Positions 60,901 through 64,000 of a stretch of 64,000 bases of DNA are shown here, piece after piece (position 1 is the stretch's first letter; every line of letters starts with the position of its first letter). The stretch lies in the NCBI RefSeq assembly GCF_001949145.1, contig NW_019091358.1:3778244-3842243 (forward strand). Reading direction: 5' to 3'. The notes below the pieces were generated by a model. The model did not search any database. It worked only from the letters and a program-made list of their open reading frames with translations, and was not told the DNA's origin. The translations under genes were made by a program, and so were the position numbers. Source of the DNA: Acanthaster planci. Its lineage: Eukaryota > Echinodermata > Asteroidea > Valvatida > Acanthasteridae.

Positions 60901-62829
60901 AAGAATTTGAATGACTCTCTTTTAGGGGTAATCATTACCAATACCCAAGTGAAAAAATCTGACGGAAGTTGTTTTTTAAACAGCAATTTTGTTGCTGCTT
61001 TGTCCACTCAGTTCACAGTGTATTACAACATGCTGCCCCGAACGCCACCAGTTGCACCATTTGCCCTGACGAAAAGGTCAAGAAATCTGGACAATCTTTG
61101 CAAGAAATTTGTTACTAATGTGTGTGCCAGGTGAGTTTTATGATAGGCAGCTTTTAAGCATGCATGATAATGTCCGAAGGGGTCGTGTCTTTACGGATGT
61201 GCGGTTTGTTGAGTTGTTTCATTTCTGTCTGTTCCCCAGCTATACCGGGACAGGTGGGGCCAACATGGTGCTGGCCCAAGTCAAGTTGGTGACAGGTTTT
61301 GTCCCGGACACTGCCTCCATCGCTGACCTAAATGCCCAGGCGATGATGAGCAAACTGAAGCGTGTGGAAACAGAGGGCAAGACCATCAACTTCTACATTG
61401 ACCAGGTTTGTTGTGAATGGGCTGTGAAGTGCCGACTTCTTTACCGAATACCGAACAGGCTTGTTGTTCCCCAAGTGCCTTCCATTGCATTATCAAGTAT
61501 TCTTCCACAAACGAAGAACTAACACACAGCTGTTGTTTTGCCGGCTTCCAGGGCCTAGATGCCACACCAGTCTGTTGGGACTTTGTTGCCAACAAAGAGT
61601 TTGATGTGAACAACGCCAAACCTGGCACTCTGAACATGTATGACTACTACGAGAAAGGTGAGTGCCTTGGATACACAGGGGTGCATTCAATAGTGCGACA
61701 CCCCACGGCGGAATCAGTTTGTTCTCCACAATACCGAAGCCCGCAGAAAGTGGTTTCAAAAGTCCAGTCTATTCAAAGGAACTTAAGCACGCAAGTTATA
61801 CAACAATGTAGTCAGTTGCAGAGTAAGCCATTTGCGAGTTAAATTTGAATAAAATCTGATACGCTGAGTTATCTGATTGCACATAAACATAACAATTTGA
61901 ACTCTCCAGACTAAAGACACTGTTGCTATACCTCATGATTCGGGGCAAGCTTTTGCTAAGCGACGACCATCTCTGGAATGGACTGGTTCCTTTGTGCCCT
62001 TGTTTTCCATTGAGAACAGTGTATTGTTGAAGGCGTCTCTTATGTAACTAAGGAAAAGCTTGCCCCGAATCATGAGGTATAGCAACAGTGGCTTTAGTAT
62101 GGAGAATTCCAATTGCTATGTCCATGTGAATTTAAAGAACTCAGTGTATCAGATTTTATTCAAATTTAACTTGCAAAAGGCTTATTGAAATAGTGCTGAA
62201 ATAACATTGGCTGTATCCACCGTAGGCTAGAAATGTGAGTCACTAATTGTGCCAAACACTCTGTAACCTTTCTGGTGAATTTGGTAGTTCTGCTGTATTT
62301 CCAGCTCCAGTGTAAATACCACTTGTGTTGGAACTCGAACAGAGTTTAGATATTTCATTCTCAGCTTCTGAGATCTCCCATTGAGCTGATTCAATGGAAA
62401 TGAGCTAGTTTTGGAACTGCTCCCCATCGGATCATATCTCAGAAAGTCCATGTCCACCATCAGCAGAAAAACCATGCTGCGGTCGCTCACAGTCCTTAAG
62501 CACATAGACTTACACTCTTTCTCCTCCCCCCCCAAAAAACCTCAAACAACAAACTTCTCTTTGTTTCTCTGACAGACCTGGCCATCTCAGAGTCCCTTGA
62601 GTTCCTGTGTGAACCAACAGAAGAGGAAATGCCTGAACCAGGTAAACCACCTAGCTCCCCAGTAGACCCACATCCCCTTGAGCCTGATACAGCCCCTCCT
62701 CTCAGAGCTGACGAAACCTCAGTAGATCCAGACTTTGAAACTGCCCCACCAGTCAAATCAGTTAGAGCTGAAGAAATAGGAACAGGCCAGTCAGATGAAC
62801 AAGACTGTTATTGGTCCATCCTTAATTAA
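24846..62829 (+). CDS. alpha-2-macroglobulin-like thioester protease inhibitor (32 coding exons)
   Basis: The spliced frame is 4,731 nt (1,576 aa plus stop), and each of the 31 introns joins in matching phase. It opens with a signal peptide (MKLIIFVAASLALHGLVQC). Domains then follow the A2M order: MG1, MG2 (YVQTDKPIYKPGQP), MG3 (VLPKFE, RYTYGQPV), MG4-MG6, bait exon (49435-49573), MG7 (VPHTITEW, LRAFQPFFV), thioester domain (GCGEQN, 53995-54012) and a receptor-binding C-terminus (YTGTGGANM, MYDYYEK). A2M-family proteins trap proteases after bait cleavage and attach through the thioester. No anaphylatoxin or C345C domain is encoded, and there is no C-terminal hydrophobic anchor, so it is neither C3-like nor GPI-linked CD109-like. 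Oddities are a C3-type catalytic His, two multibasic runs and a Pro-rich tail. Seven N-glycosylation sequons (for example NVT, NQS, NFT) support secretion. Invertebrate A2M is the best call. Confidence 0.9.
25008..25087 (-). repeat. SINE tail fragment with small inverted repeat
   Basis: The reverse complement of 25008-25055 reads like the B-box and tail of the SINE at 26151-26196 (AAATCCC.CTC.AGTCAATTTCT). The same tail recurs on the + strand at 25063-25085, forming arms of about 22 bp around a 30-nt loop. Confidence 0.55.
25299..25501. mobile_element. hAT-like MITE copy 1
   Basis: The ends are CAGTGGCGTAGCT and AGTTATGCCACTG, which are inverted repeats. They are flanked by 8-bp target duplications GACTGGTG (25291-25298) and GACTAGTG (25502-25509), 7 of 8 identical. 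The 203-bp body has no coding capacity. Eight-bp duplications are typical of hAT transposons. Confidence 0.8.
25928..26196 (+). mobile_element. tRNA-derived SINE split by an insertion
   Basis: A tRNA-like start with A box (GAGCTGGATAGCTCACTTGG, 25929-25948) is followed about 200 nt later by a B box (GGTTCAAATCCC, 26151-26162) and the family tail. The normal spacing is about 35 nt. The intervening G-rich sequence, similar to other poly-G repeats in the window, appears to be an insertion. Confidence 0.55.
31283..31484 (+). CDS. gene 2 exon 2: MG1 domain
   Basis: Acceptor GTCCAG, entered in phase 2, donor GTGAGT in phase 0. It encodes GYLVISPKVLFAGQEE, the usual opening strand of macroglobulin domain 1, with an N-V-T glycosylation sequon. 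Confidence 0.88.
31485..33197. other. intron with poly-C-containing repeat debris
   Basis: No exon was seen. Sequence near 32692-32930 with TAGATCCGTCCCTGCTG at its right end resembles the border of a decayed DNA transposon, but its left end is not convincing. Confidence 0.35.
33198..33366 (+). CDS. gene 2 exon 3: MG1/MG2 junction
   Basis: Acceptor TTCAG, donor GTATGG in phase 1. It ends with TYVQTDKPIYKPGQP, the family signature at the start of MG2. A Lys/Glu-rich helix-like segment precedes it. Confidence 0.9.
34106..34158 (+). CDS. gene 2 exon 4: MG2
   Basis: A 53-bp exon after a T-rich TTTTCAG acceptor, donor GTAAGT. It encodes VMFRVLTLDSDLKP, continuing MG2 directly after YKPGQP. Confidence 0.88.
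34623..34809 (+). CDS. gene 2 exon 5: MG2
   Basis: Acceptor CATAAG, donor GTGAGG in phase 1. It encodes IWVETPSG, VVQWLNQS and SSDPPLGEWKI, matching the MG2 pattern in which an xxQW segment precedes SxPPLGxW. It carries an N-Q-S sequon. Confidence 0.9.
34810..36790. other. intron, nothing recognised
   Basis: A 2-kb intron with AT-rich low-complexity stretches. No exon or identifiable mobile element was seen. Confidence 0.45.
36791..36875 (+). CDS. gene 2 exon 6: start of MG3
   Basis: Acceptor TTGCAG, donor GTAATG in phase 2. VLPKFEI is the conserved first strand of MG3. Confidence 0.9.
36876..37987. other. intron with decayed repeat
   Basis: It contains one copy (about 37290-37540) of a purine-rich repeat that recurs at 48585-48770 and 58478-58645. 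Nothing else was recognised. Confidence 0.4.
37988..38105 (+). CDS. gene 2 exon 7: MG3
   Basis: Acceptor TTCGTAG, entered in phase 2, donor GTAAGT in phase 0. CARYTYGQPVRG across the junction matches the MG3 hallmark (xRYTYGKPVxG). The exon continues with an aromatic stretch (YSWWYSS). Confidence 0.88.
38106..39951. other. intron with transposon-like fragment
   Basis: At 39058-39090 the sequence TGGTGGATCCAGGAATTTTC followed by poly-G resembles the end of a short DNA-transposon family. No right end was found and no exon was seen. Confidence 0.35.
39952..40078 (+). CDS. gene 2 exon 8: MG3/MG4
   Basis: Acceptor TGAGCAG, donor GTAATT in phase 1. It encodes LLYLNSSEYNIW and QVDVNFTEDATG, with two sequons. 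The frame fits both neighbours, but this exon is the least family-like part of MG3. Confidence 0.78.
40869..40984 (+). CDS. gene 2 exon 9: MG4 start
   Basis: Acceptor TTTTCAG, donor GTAAGC. It encodes LALSFKAPSTFKPGMPFDVW, the typical MG4 entry strand with xxFKPGxPF. Confidence 0.9.
40985..42547. other. intron, nothing recognised
   Basis: A 1.6-kb intron ending in a poly-C acceptor tract. No exon or repeat family member was recognised. Confidence 0.4.
42548..42721 (+). CDS. gene 2 exon 10: MG4
   Basis: Acceptor CCTTAG, donor GTAAGT, phase 0-0. It encodes VEYPDGSPAPGI and YNQTLTSSDEGMV, matching the MG4 strands xxDGxPxPxxxV and TxxDGxxxF. Confidence 0.9.
42971..43216. mobile_element. MITE copy 2
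   Basis: It matches 16539-16781 along its length. Its terminal inverted repeats contain GAAATTAGGGGTCC and GGACCCCTAATTTC. It lies in an intron of gene 2, so the family has inserted in both genes. Confidence 0.8.
43262..43490. repeat. degenerate AATCC(C/T)-type tandem repeat
   Basis: Many imperfect repeats of a short word (AATCC, TGAATCC, CCAATCC, AATTCC) begin about 45 bp after MITE copy 2. No clean period can be set by eye. Confidence 0.55.
43843..44085 (+). CDS. gene 2 exon 11: MG4/MG5
   Basis: Acceptor TTCTCAG, donor GTAAAG, phase 0-0. It encodes a Tyr-rich insert (YRYGYYYIYDPTAYLYAEA) followed by YSPSGSFVQV, the MG5 entry as in SPSxSFVxxxP of A2M. Confidence 0.88.
44086..45741. other. 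intron, nothing recognised
   Basis: A 1.7-kb intron. A weak tRNA A-box-like word near 44440 has no B box. No exon was seen. Confidence 0.4.
45742..45832 (+). CDS. gene 2 exon 12: MG5 loop with RRRR
   Basis: Acceptor TTCTTAG, donor GTAGGT in phase 1. After a strand (EILTVPVAAV) comes EETGSRRRRFSEPVP; the four Arg are encoded at 45802-45813. A run of four Arg is a potential proprotein-convertase site, exposed in a loop if the MG5 fold is kept. Confidence 0.87.
46413..46603 (+). CDS. gene 2 exon 13: MG5/MG6
   Basis: Acceptor CCTTAG, donor GTGTGC, phase 1 to 0. It encodes VNITQPGSLY, then MSPAAKLLVYYIRPDKEVVADS, matching APxARLLVYxxxxxGEVVxDS of the family. Confidence 0.9.
46604..47571. other. 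intron, nothing recognised
   Basis: A 970-bp intron with no recognisable exon or mobile element. Confidence 0.4.
47572..47724 (+). CDS. gene 2 exon 14: MG6
   Basis: Acceptor TTCCAG, donor GTAGGA, phase 0-0. LKLSASEGSLCAIGIVDKSVYVL is the well-conserved MG6 stretch with the Cys and the xVDxSVxxL motif. Confidence 0.92.
48271..48459 (+). CDS. gene 2 exon 15: MG6 insert with RKRRRR
   Basis: Acceptor CCTCAG; the donor GTTGGA is weaker than the others, but the next exon joins in phase 0 (AFE-DMG, as in A2M). It encodes YPWWWYPDLDRKRRRRTS; the basic run is at 48382-48399. In C3 the beta/alpha processing site lies in the comparable part of MG6. Confidence 0.87.
48585..48770. repeat. purine-rich intronic repeat, one of three copies
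   Basis: A poly-G start followed by an A/G-rich body and a conserved end (GAAACTTACCAGTTTGCTTG and TCAGTTTGCTG). Related sequence occurs at 58478-58645 and, more diverged, at 37290-37540. Confidence 0.45.
48834..48891 (+). CDS. gene 2 exon 16: MG6 end before bait
   Basis: A 58-bp exon, acceptor TTTCAG, donor GTAAGA in phase 1. It encodes DMGFIFMSNLMVETRPCNA. In A2M the same position (xDMGxxxxTNxxxxxPxxC) directly precedes the bait region. Confidence 0.87.
49435..49573 (+). CDS. gene 2 exon 17: bait region
   Basis: One exon encodes the whole putative bait (about 32 residues: RYPVIAYNREV, then a Gly/Pro/Ala-rich stretch) and the anchor SFFPETWLWKLERI after it. The acceptor is probably AG at 49433-49434, since frame 0 is closed by TGA at 49428. 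AG at 49431 is also open. The donor GTAAGG leaves phase 2. The bait offers Arg, Tyr and small residues to proteases. Confidence 0.8.
50103..50334 (+). CDS. gene 2 exon 18: MG7
   Basis: Acceptor CCATAG, donor GTAAGG, phase 2 to 0. It encodes VPHTITEWVGNGFCTS, TTTLRAFQPFFVSLTLPYS and IRGEEVTIKATVFNYL, among the most conserved blocks of the family. Confidence 0.93.
50646..50807. mobile_element. hAT-like MITE copy 2
   Basis: Starts CAGGGGCGTAACTGGGG and ends CCCCAGTTATGCCACTG, giving inverted termini like those at 25299-25501. It is flanked by ACTATAAT (50638-50645) and AGTATAAT (50808-50815), 7 of 8 identical. It is a shorter family member, 162 bp. Confidence 0.8.
51158..51299 (+). CDS. gene 2 exon 19: MG7/CUB
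   Basis: Acceptor TTTCAG, donor GTATCT in phase 1. It encodes IRVSLIASDEFEVV and KECVCAQTSKRV, then LALGEIDVE. The CxC pair matches the xCxCxxxxxxV motif of A2M. Confidence 0.9.
51997..52094 (+). CDS. gene 2 exon 20: CUB segment
   Basis: Acceptor ATGCAG (AG at 51995-51996), donor GTGAGT in phase 0. It encodes VSVADDELLCGNEAS and VRRKLLVE. An upstream AG at 51986-51987 would also keep a frame but adds residues absent from the family. Confidence 0.85.
52463..52514 (+). CDS. gene 2 exon 21: PEG motif
   Basis: Acceptor CACAG, donor GTAAGA, phase 0 to 1. PEGIEHQYSINKYFCPS corresponds to the VEPEGLE...CP segment that precedes the thioester domain. Confidence 0.9.
52779..52872 (+). CDS. gene 2 exon 22: pre-thioester segment
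   Basis: A 93-bp exon, phase 1-1 (ends placed to within one base), acceptor CTCACAG, donor GTAGCC. It encodes FPLPTPPNTVPGSMRGRMSL, the family LPPNVVxGSxRxxxSxxGD strand leading into the thioester domain. Confidence 0.88.
53939..54147 (+). CDS. gene 2 exon 23: thioester motif
   Basis: Acceptor CACCAG, donor GTACAG, phase 1 to 0. It encodes NLLQIPTGCGEQNMLGFVPN. The Cys (TGT 53998-54000) and Gln (CAG 54007-54009) form the internal thioester. The intact motif says the protein can make covalent bonds on activation. Confidence 0.95.
54750..54956 (+). CDS. gene 2 exon 24: thioester domain with catalytic His
   Basis: Acceptor TTGAAG, donor GTGAGT, phase 0-0. It encodes DGSYSAFGE, STWLTAYVVRSFAQA and GKLCHKAMA. 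The His (CAC 54942-54944) falls 114 residues after the thioester Cys, against 116 in C3, and is followed by the same xxMxGG pattern across the exon junction. Confidence 0.93.
55426..55500 (+). CDS. gene 2 exon 25: thioester domain
   Basis: A 75-bp phase 0-0 exon, acceptor TTGCAG, donor GTGAGT. GGVNNEITLTSYVVTSLLEAG is the next helix pair of the alpha/alpha barrel. Confidence 0.92.
55501..58277. other. 2.8-kb intron, no gene seen
   Basis: No exon fits between the flanking phases. There is a small palindrome TATCGGGCCCGATA near 56782 and poly-C debris near 57847. I see no identifiable transposon. Confidence 0.45.
58278..58437 (+). CDS. gene 2 exon 26: thioester domain
   Basis: Acceptor TTGCAG, donor GTAAAG, phase 0 to 1. 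It encodes DPVILNALSCLES and YAAAQLAYAMVLAGH, matching helices of the thioester domain. Confidence 0.92.
58862..59079 (+). CDS. gene 2 exon 27: thioester domain end
   Basis: Acceptor CTGCAG, donor GTACGA, phase 1 to 0. It encodes EIEMTAYVLLAYTEY and WLVSQQSSSGGFSSTQ, the latter a very conserved end-of-domain block (GGFxSTQDT across the junction). Confidence 0.94.
59080..60173. other. intron containing a SINE
   Basis: Apart from the tRNA-like inverted-repeat element at 59754-60021, no exon or other repeat was recognised. Confidence 0.5.
59754..60021 (+). mobile_element. tRNA-like SINE enclosed by long inverted repeats
   Basis: A pol III A box (TGGTCGAGTGG, 59830-59840) and B box (GGTTCGAGTCC, 59876-59886) sit at tRNA spacing. 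A 56-bp arm (59754-59809) and its near-perfect reverse complement (59942-59996) surround them. Outside are direct repeats of about 20 bp (59734-59753 and 60022-60042, CTTGA.AACTGAGTACTGTA), like a LINE-mediated target duplication. The anticodon and acceptor stems do not pair properly, so it is not a working tRNA. Confidence 0.75.
60174..60386 (+). CDS. gene 2 exon 28: CUB C-terminal part
   Basis: Acceptor GTGCAG after a poly-C tract, donor GTGGGC, phase 0-0. It encodes DTVIGLQALAAYA and YTVRARGKGCGLLQ, matching DTVVALxALxxYA and GxGCxxLQ of A2M. Confidence 0.92.
61012..61130 (+). CDS. gene 2 exon 29: linker to receptor-binding domain
   Basis: Acceptor CACTCAG, donor GTGAGT in phase 2. TVYYNMLP aligns with the LKYNxLP segment. 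A basic, less conserved stretch with three Cys near its end follows (LCKKFVTNVCA). Confidence 0.87.
61240..61405 (+). CDS. gene 2 exon 30: receptor-binding domain
   Basis: Acceptor CCCCAG, entered in phase 2, donor GTTTGT in phase 0. It encodes YTGTGGANMVLAQVKLVTGF, the RBD opening (SYTGxRxxSNMxxxxVxxxSGF). Confidence 0.93.
61552..61657 (+). CDS. gene 2 exon 31: receptor-binding domain
   Basis: Acceptor TTCCAG, donor GTGAGT, phase 0 to 1. It ends KPGTLNMYDYYEK, matching the KPAxVKVYDYYE signature near the C-terminus of A2M. Confidence 0.93.
61824..62183. mobile_element. long fold-back element
   Basis: Two arms of about 136 bp (61824-61960 and 62048-62183) are reverse complements over almost their full length, sharing TTAAATTTGAATAAAATCTG and GTTGCTATACCTCATGATTC. 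They enclose an 87-nt loop. No coding capacity and no clear target duplication. It lies in the last intron of gene 2. Confidence 0.78.
62576..62829 (+). CDS. gene 2 exon 32: C-terminus with Pro/Asp-rich tail
   Basis: Acceptor TGACAG, stop TAA at 62827-62829. It begins DLAISESLEFLCEP, completing the RBD, and then runs on for about 70 residues of Pro, Asp, Glu and Ser, far beyond the usual A2M end. A possible internal donor (CCAG-GTAAAC at 62641) would allow splicing to 63672. An AATAAA 53 nt after the stop supports this exon as a real 3' end. Confidence 0.85.
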
Positions 62830-62881
62830 GGGAATGGGCCGTGCTTGGAAGATTTCTTGTAAAATTTGCATCAACACATAA

Positions 62882-62887
62882 AATAAA
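62882..62887 (+). terminator. candidate polyadenylation signal of gene 2
   Basis: AATAAA is placed 53 nt after the stop codon of exon 32, a normal distance for a short 3' UTR. Confidence 0.55.
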
Positions 62888-63099
62888 CATACATGTAACA
62901 ACAAAACACAAAACAAAAGCTAAACGACAGCCATCATGTACTGAAAGTTGTCTGAAGAAATTCCCAAGAATCGTATCGTCATAGGACGGAGTCCTTTATC
63001 TGGCAACTGTTTACTGTTATGCAACGACACGTATACATGTATGTAATGCAGTAGCGTTAGCGTGTTCCATCTTGTCAGACTCAAGTGATGATAATTCCA

Positions 63100-63310
63100 G
63101 CGTTGCTTTCTTGGGTGGGGATGATGAGACCTTGTCTTGTTCTGTCGGCCTTTGCACAGACGGTACAGTGCTGGGTTTCAGCAGAAGGCGAGTCCCTGCA
63201 ATCCCAAATTTCCTCTTCAGAAATGAAGAGGGCTCAAAATCGCTATGCACAAAGTGTGCATTGCACACCCTGGAATTTTGAGTCCTCACAAAATCGTGTG
63301 TTGTCCGCAA
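63100..63310 (-). pseudogene. decayed THAP-like zinc-finger fragment
   Basis: The minus-strand reading gives NSRVCNAHFVHSDF and then a LKPSTVPSV end. These match the C-terminal half of THAP domains (SxxCSxHFxxxDF ... LKxxAVPxx). The N-terminal C-x-x-C half is not readable: a W-V-K-L segment lies in another frame, suggesting a frameshift. It is probably a remnant of a THAP gene or a P-element-type transposase. Confidence 0.4.
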
Positions 63311-63671
63311 GTTTAACCCACAAACACTGGTGTGAAAAGCTGCTTGGGATTAGCACCGGAGCTGAGAGAGTAGTATTCTTGTGTGGACCGATCAACTTTC
63401 TTGCCGGAACTATGCTTTCTGGTCTGGAAAGTCAAGTCTGCCCTAAAACGTCACATTTTTGCCAAGATTTGTCTGCTGCTCCTCATTGACCTATTTCGAT
63501 AAATTTTTGTGAAGAGCCCAGGCAGTGACTGAAAAAAGCACACAGAAAATGCCATTTTTGCTGATTTAATGACATAAAAGAGGGTTTCGTCCAACTTATT
63601 GTATGTAAGACGGTTGAAAACTATCATATAACGTCAATTTAACCCTACATGGCCCATCCCCTTTAATCTAG

Positions 63672-64000
63672 GTGAGCCTACACAACCTGTAGTCTACTCA
63701 TCAGTTAAATCTCCCGTAGATCTATAGCCACTAGTTGACACATCAGCTAAACTAGATAAGCCTCTCAAGAAGCAAGTAGTTGACCCTTCTCCCCAAATTG
63801 GCAAGTCAACTGCTGGACCAGTACCATATGTAAGTGCTAGATATGAAAAGCCCACTGTAAAACCAAGAGTAGATCCATCTGCTAAACCATATATGCTTAC
63901 TGTTAAACCAGATAAACCTGTTCCTGAAGTAGAACCAACTGCCAAGCCAGACAAACCAATTGTTCCAGAAGTTGAACCCACTGCCAAACCAGACAAAGCA
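63672..64000 (+). CDS. possible alternative last exon(s) of gene 2: Lys/Pro/Glu repeat tail, runs off window
   Basis: After AATCTAG the sequence can be entered in phase 1, matching a splice from 62641. It reads EPTQPVVYSSVKSPVDL and then TAG at 63725-63727. The same frame stays open beyond the stop to the window end, with PEVEPTAKPDKP repeated, so coding constraint continues past it. A second phase-1 acceptor (CCACTAG, AG at 63733-63734) would skip the stop. Alternatives are a separate downstream gene or a decayed tail. Confidence 0.45.

Noticed and set aside
24846-62829. A complement C3/C4/C5 gene
   Set aside because: There is no anaphylatoxin domain and no C-terminal NTR domain, the exon between MG6 and MG7 is bait-like, and the C-terminus matches the A2M receptor-binding end.

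Overview
This is a stretch of animal nuclear genome. It has intron-rich genes with GT/AG introns and consistent phases, a LINE, tRNA-like SINEs, several inverted-repeat elements and one assembly gap of Ns (13978-14464). The gene families, about 1 kb introns, TACATGTA-type words and frequent poly-G/poly-C runs suggest a marine invertebrate, probably a deuterostome (lancelet, hemichordate or echinoderm). I cannot fix the species from sequence alone.

Two large genes lie head to tail on the + strand, and both encode secreted protease inhibitors. Gene 1 (5' end outside the window; visible exons 1122-20719) encodes three Kunitz domains, sixteen WAP four-disulfide-core domains, a short Val/Pro/Glu linker and a C-terminal netrin-like (NTR/C345C) domain. 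All its internal exons are symmetric phase 1-1. The visible exons join into one open frame of about 1,197 codons ending at a stop at 20717-20719. Seven consecutive WAP exons (8888-13207), each exactly 153 bp, form a young tandem exon-plus-intron array. An antisense LINE has landed inside it.

Gene 2 (24846-62829, 32 coding exons) encodes an alpha-2-macroglobulin (A2M) family thioester protein. It has a signal peptide, macroglobulin domains, a single-exon bait region, the GCGEQ thioester and a receptor-binding C-terminus. The spliced frame is 4,731 nt with every junction phase-compatible (1,576 aa). Unlike human A2M it carries a His at the position of the catalytic His of complement C3. It also has two multibasic, furin-like runs.

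The end of gene 2 is ambiguous in an interesting way. One Pro-rich tail stops at 62829 with an AATAAA at 62882. A possible alternative last exon begins at 63672, in the right phase, and runs out of the window as a Lys/Pro/Glu repeat tail interrupted by a single in-frame stop at 63725-63727.

Between and inside the genes are a 4.1 kb intergenic stretch with a fold-back element (22275-22523), two copies of a roughly 245-bp MITE (one in each gene), two hAT-like MITEs with 8-bp target duplications, a long fold-back element (61824-62183), a tRNA-like SINE enclosed in inverted repeats (59754-60021), LINE remnants and a decayed THAP-like fragment. Functionally the window looks like a small extracellular protease-control locus: a multi-headed canonical/WAP inhibitor next to a trapping thioester inhibitor.
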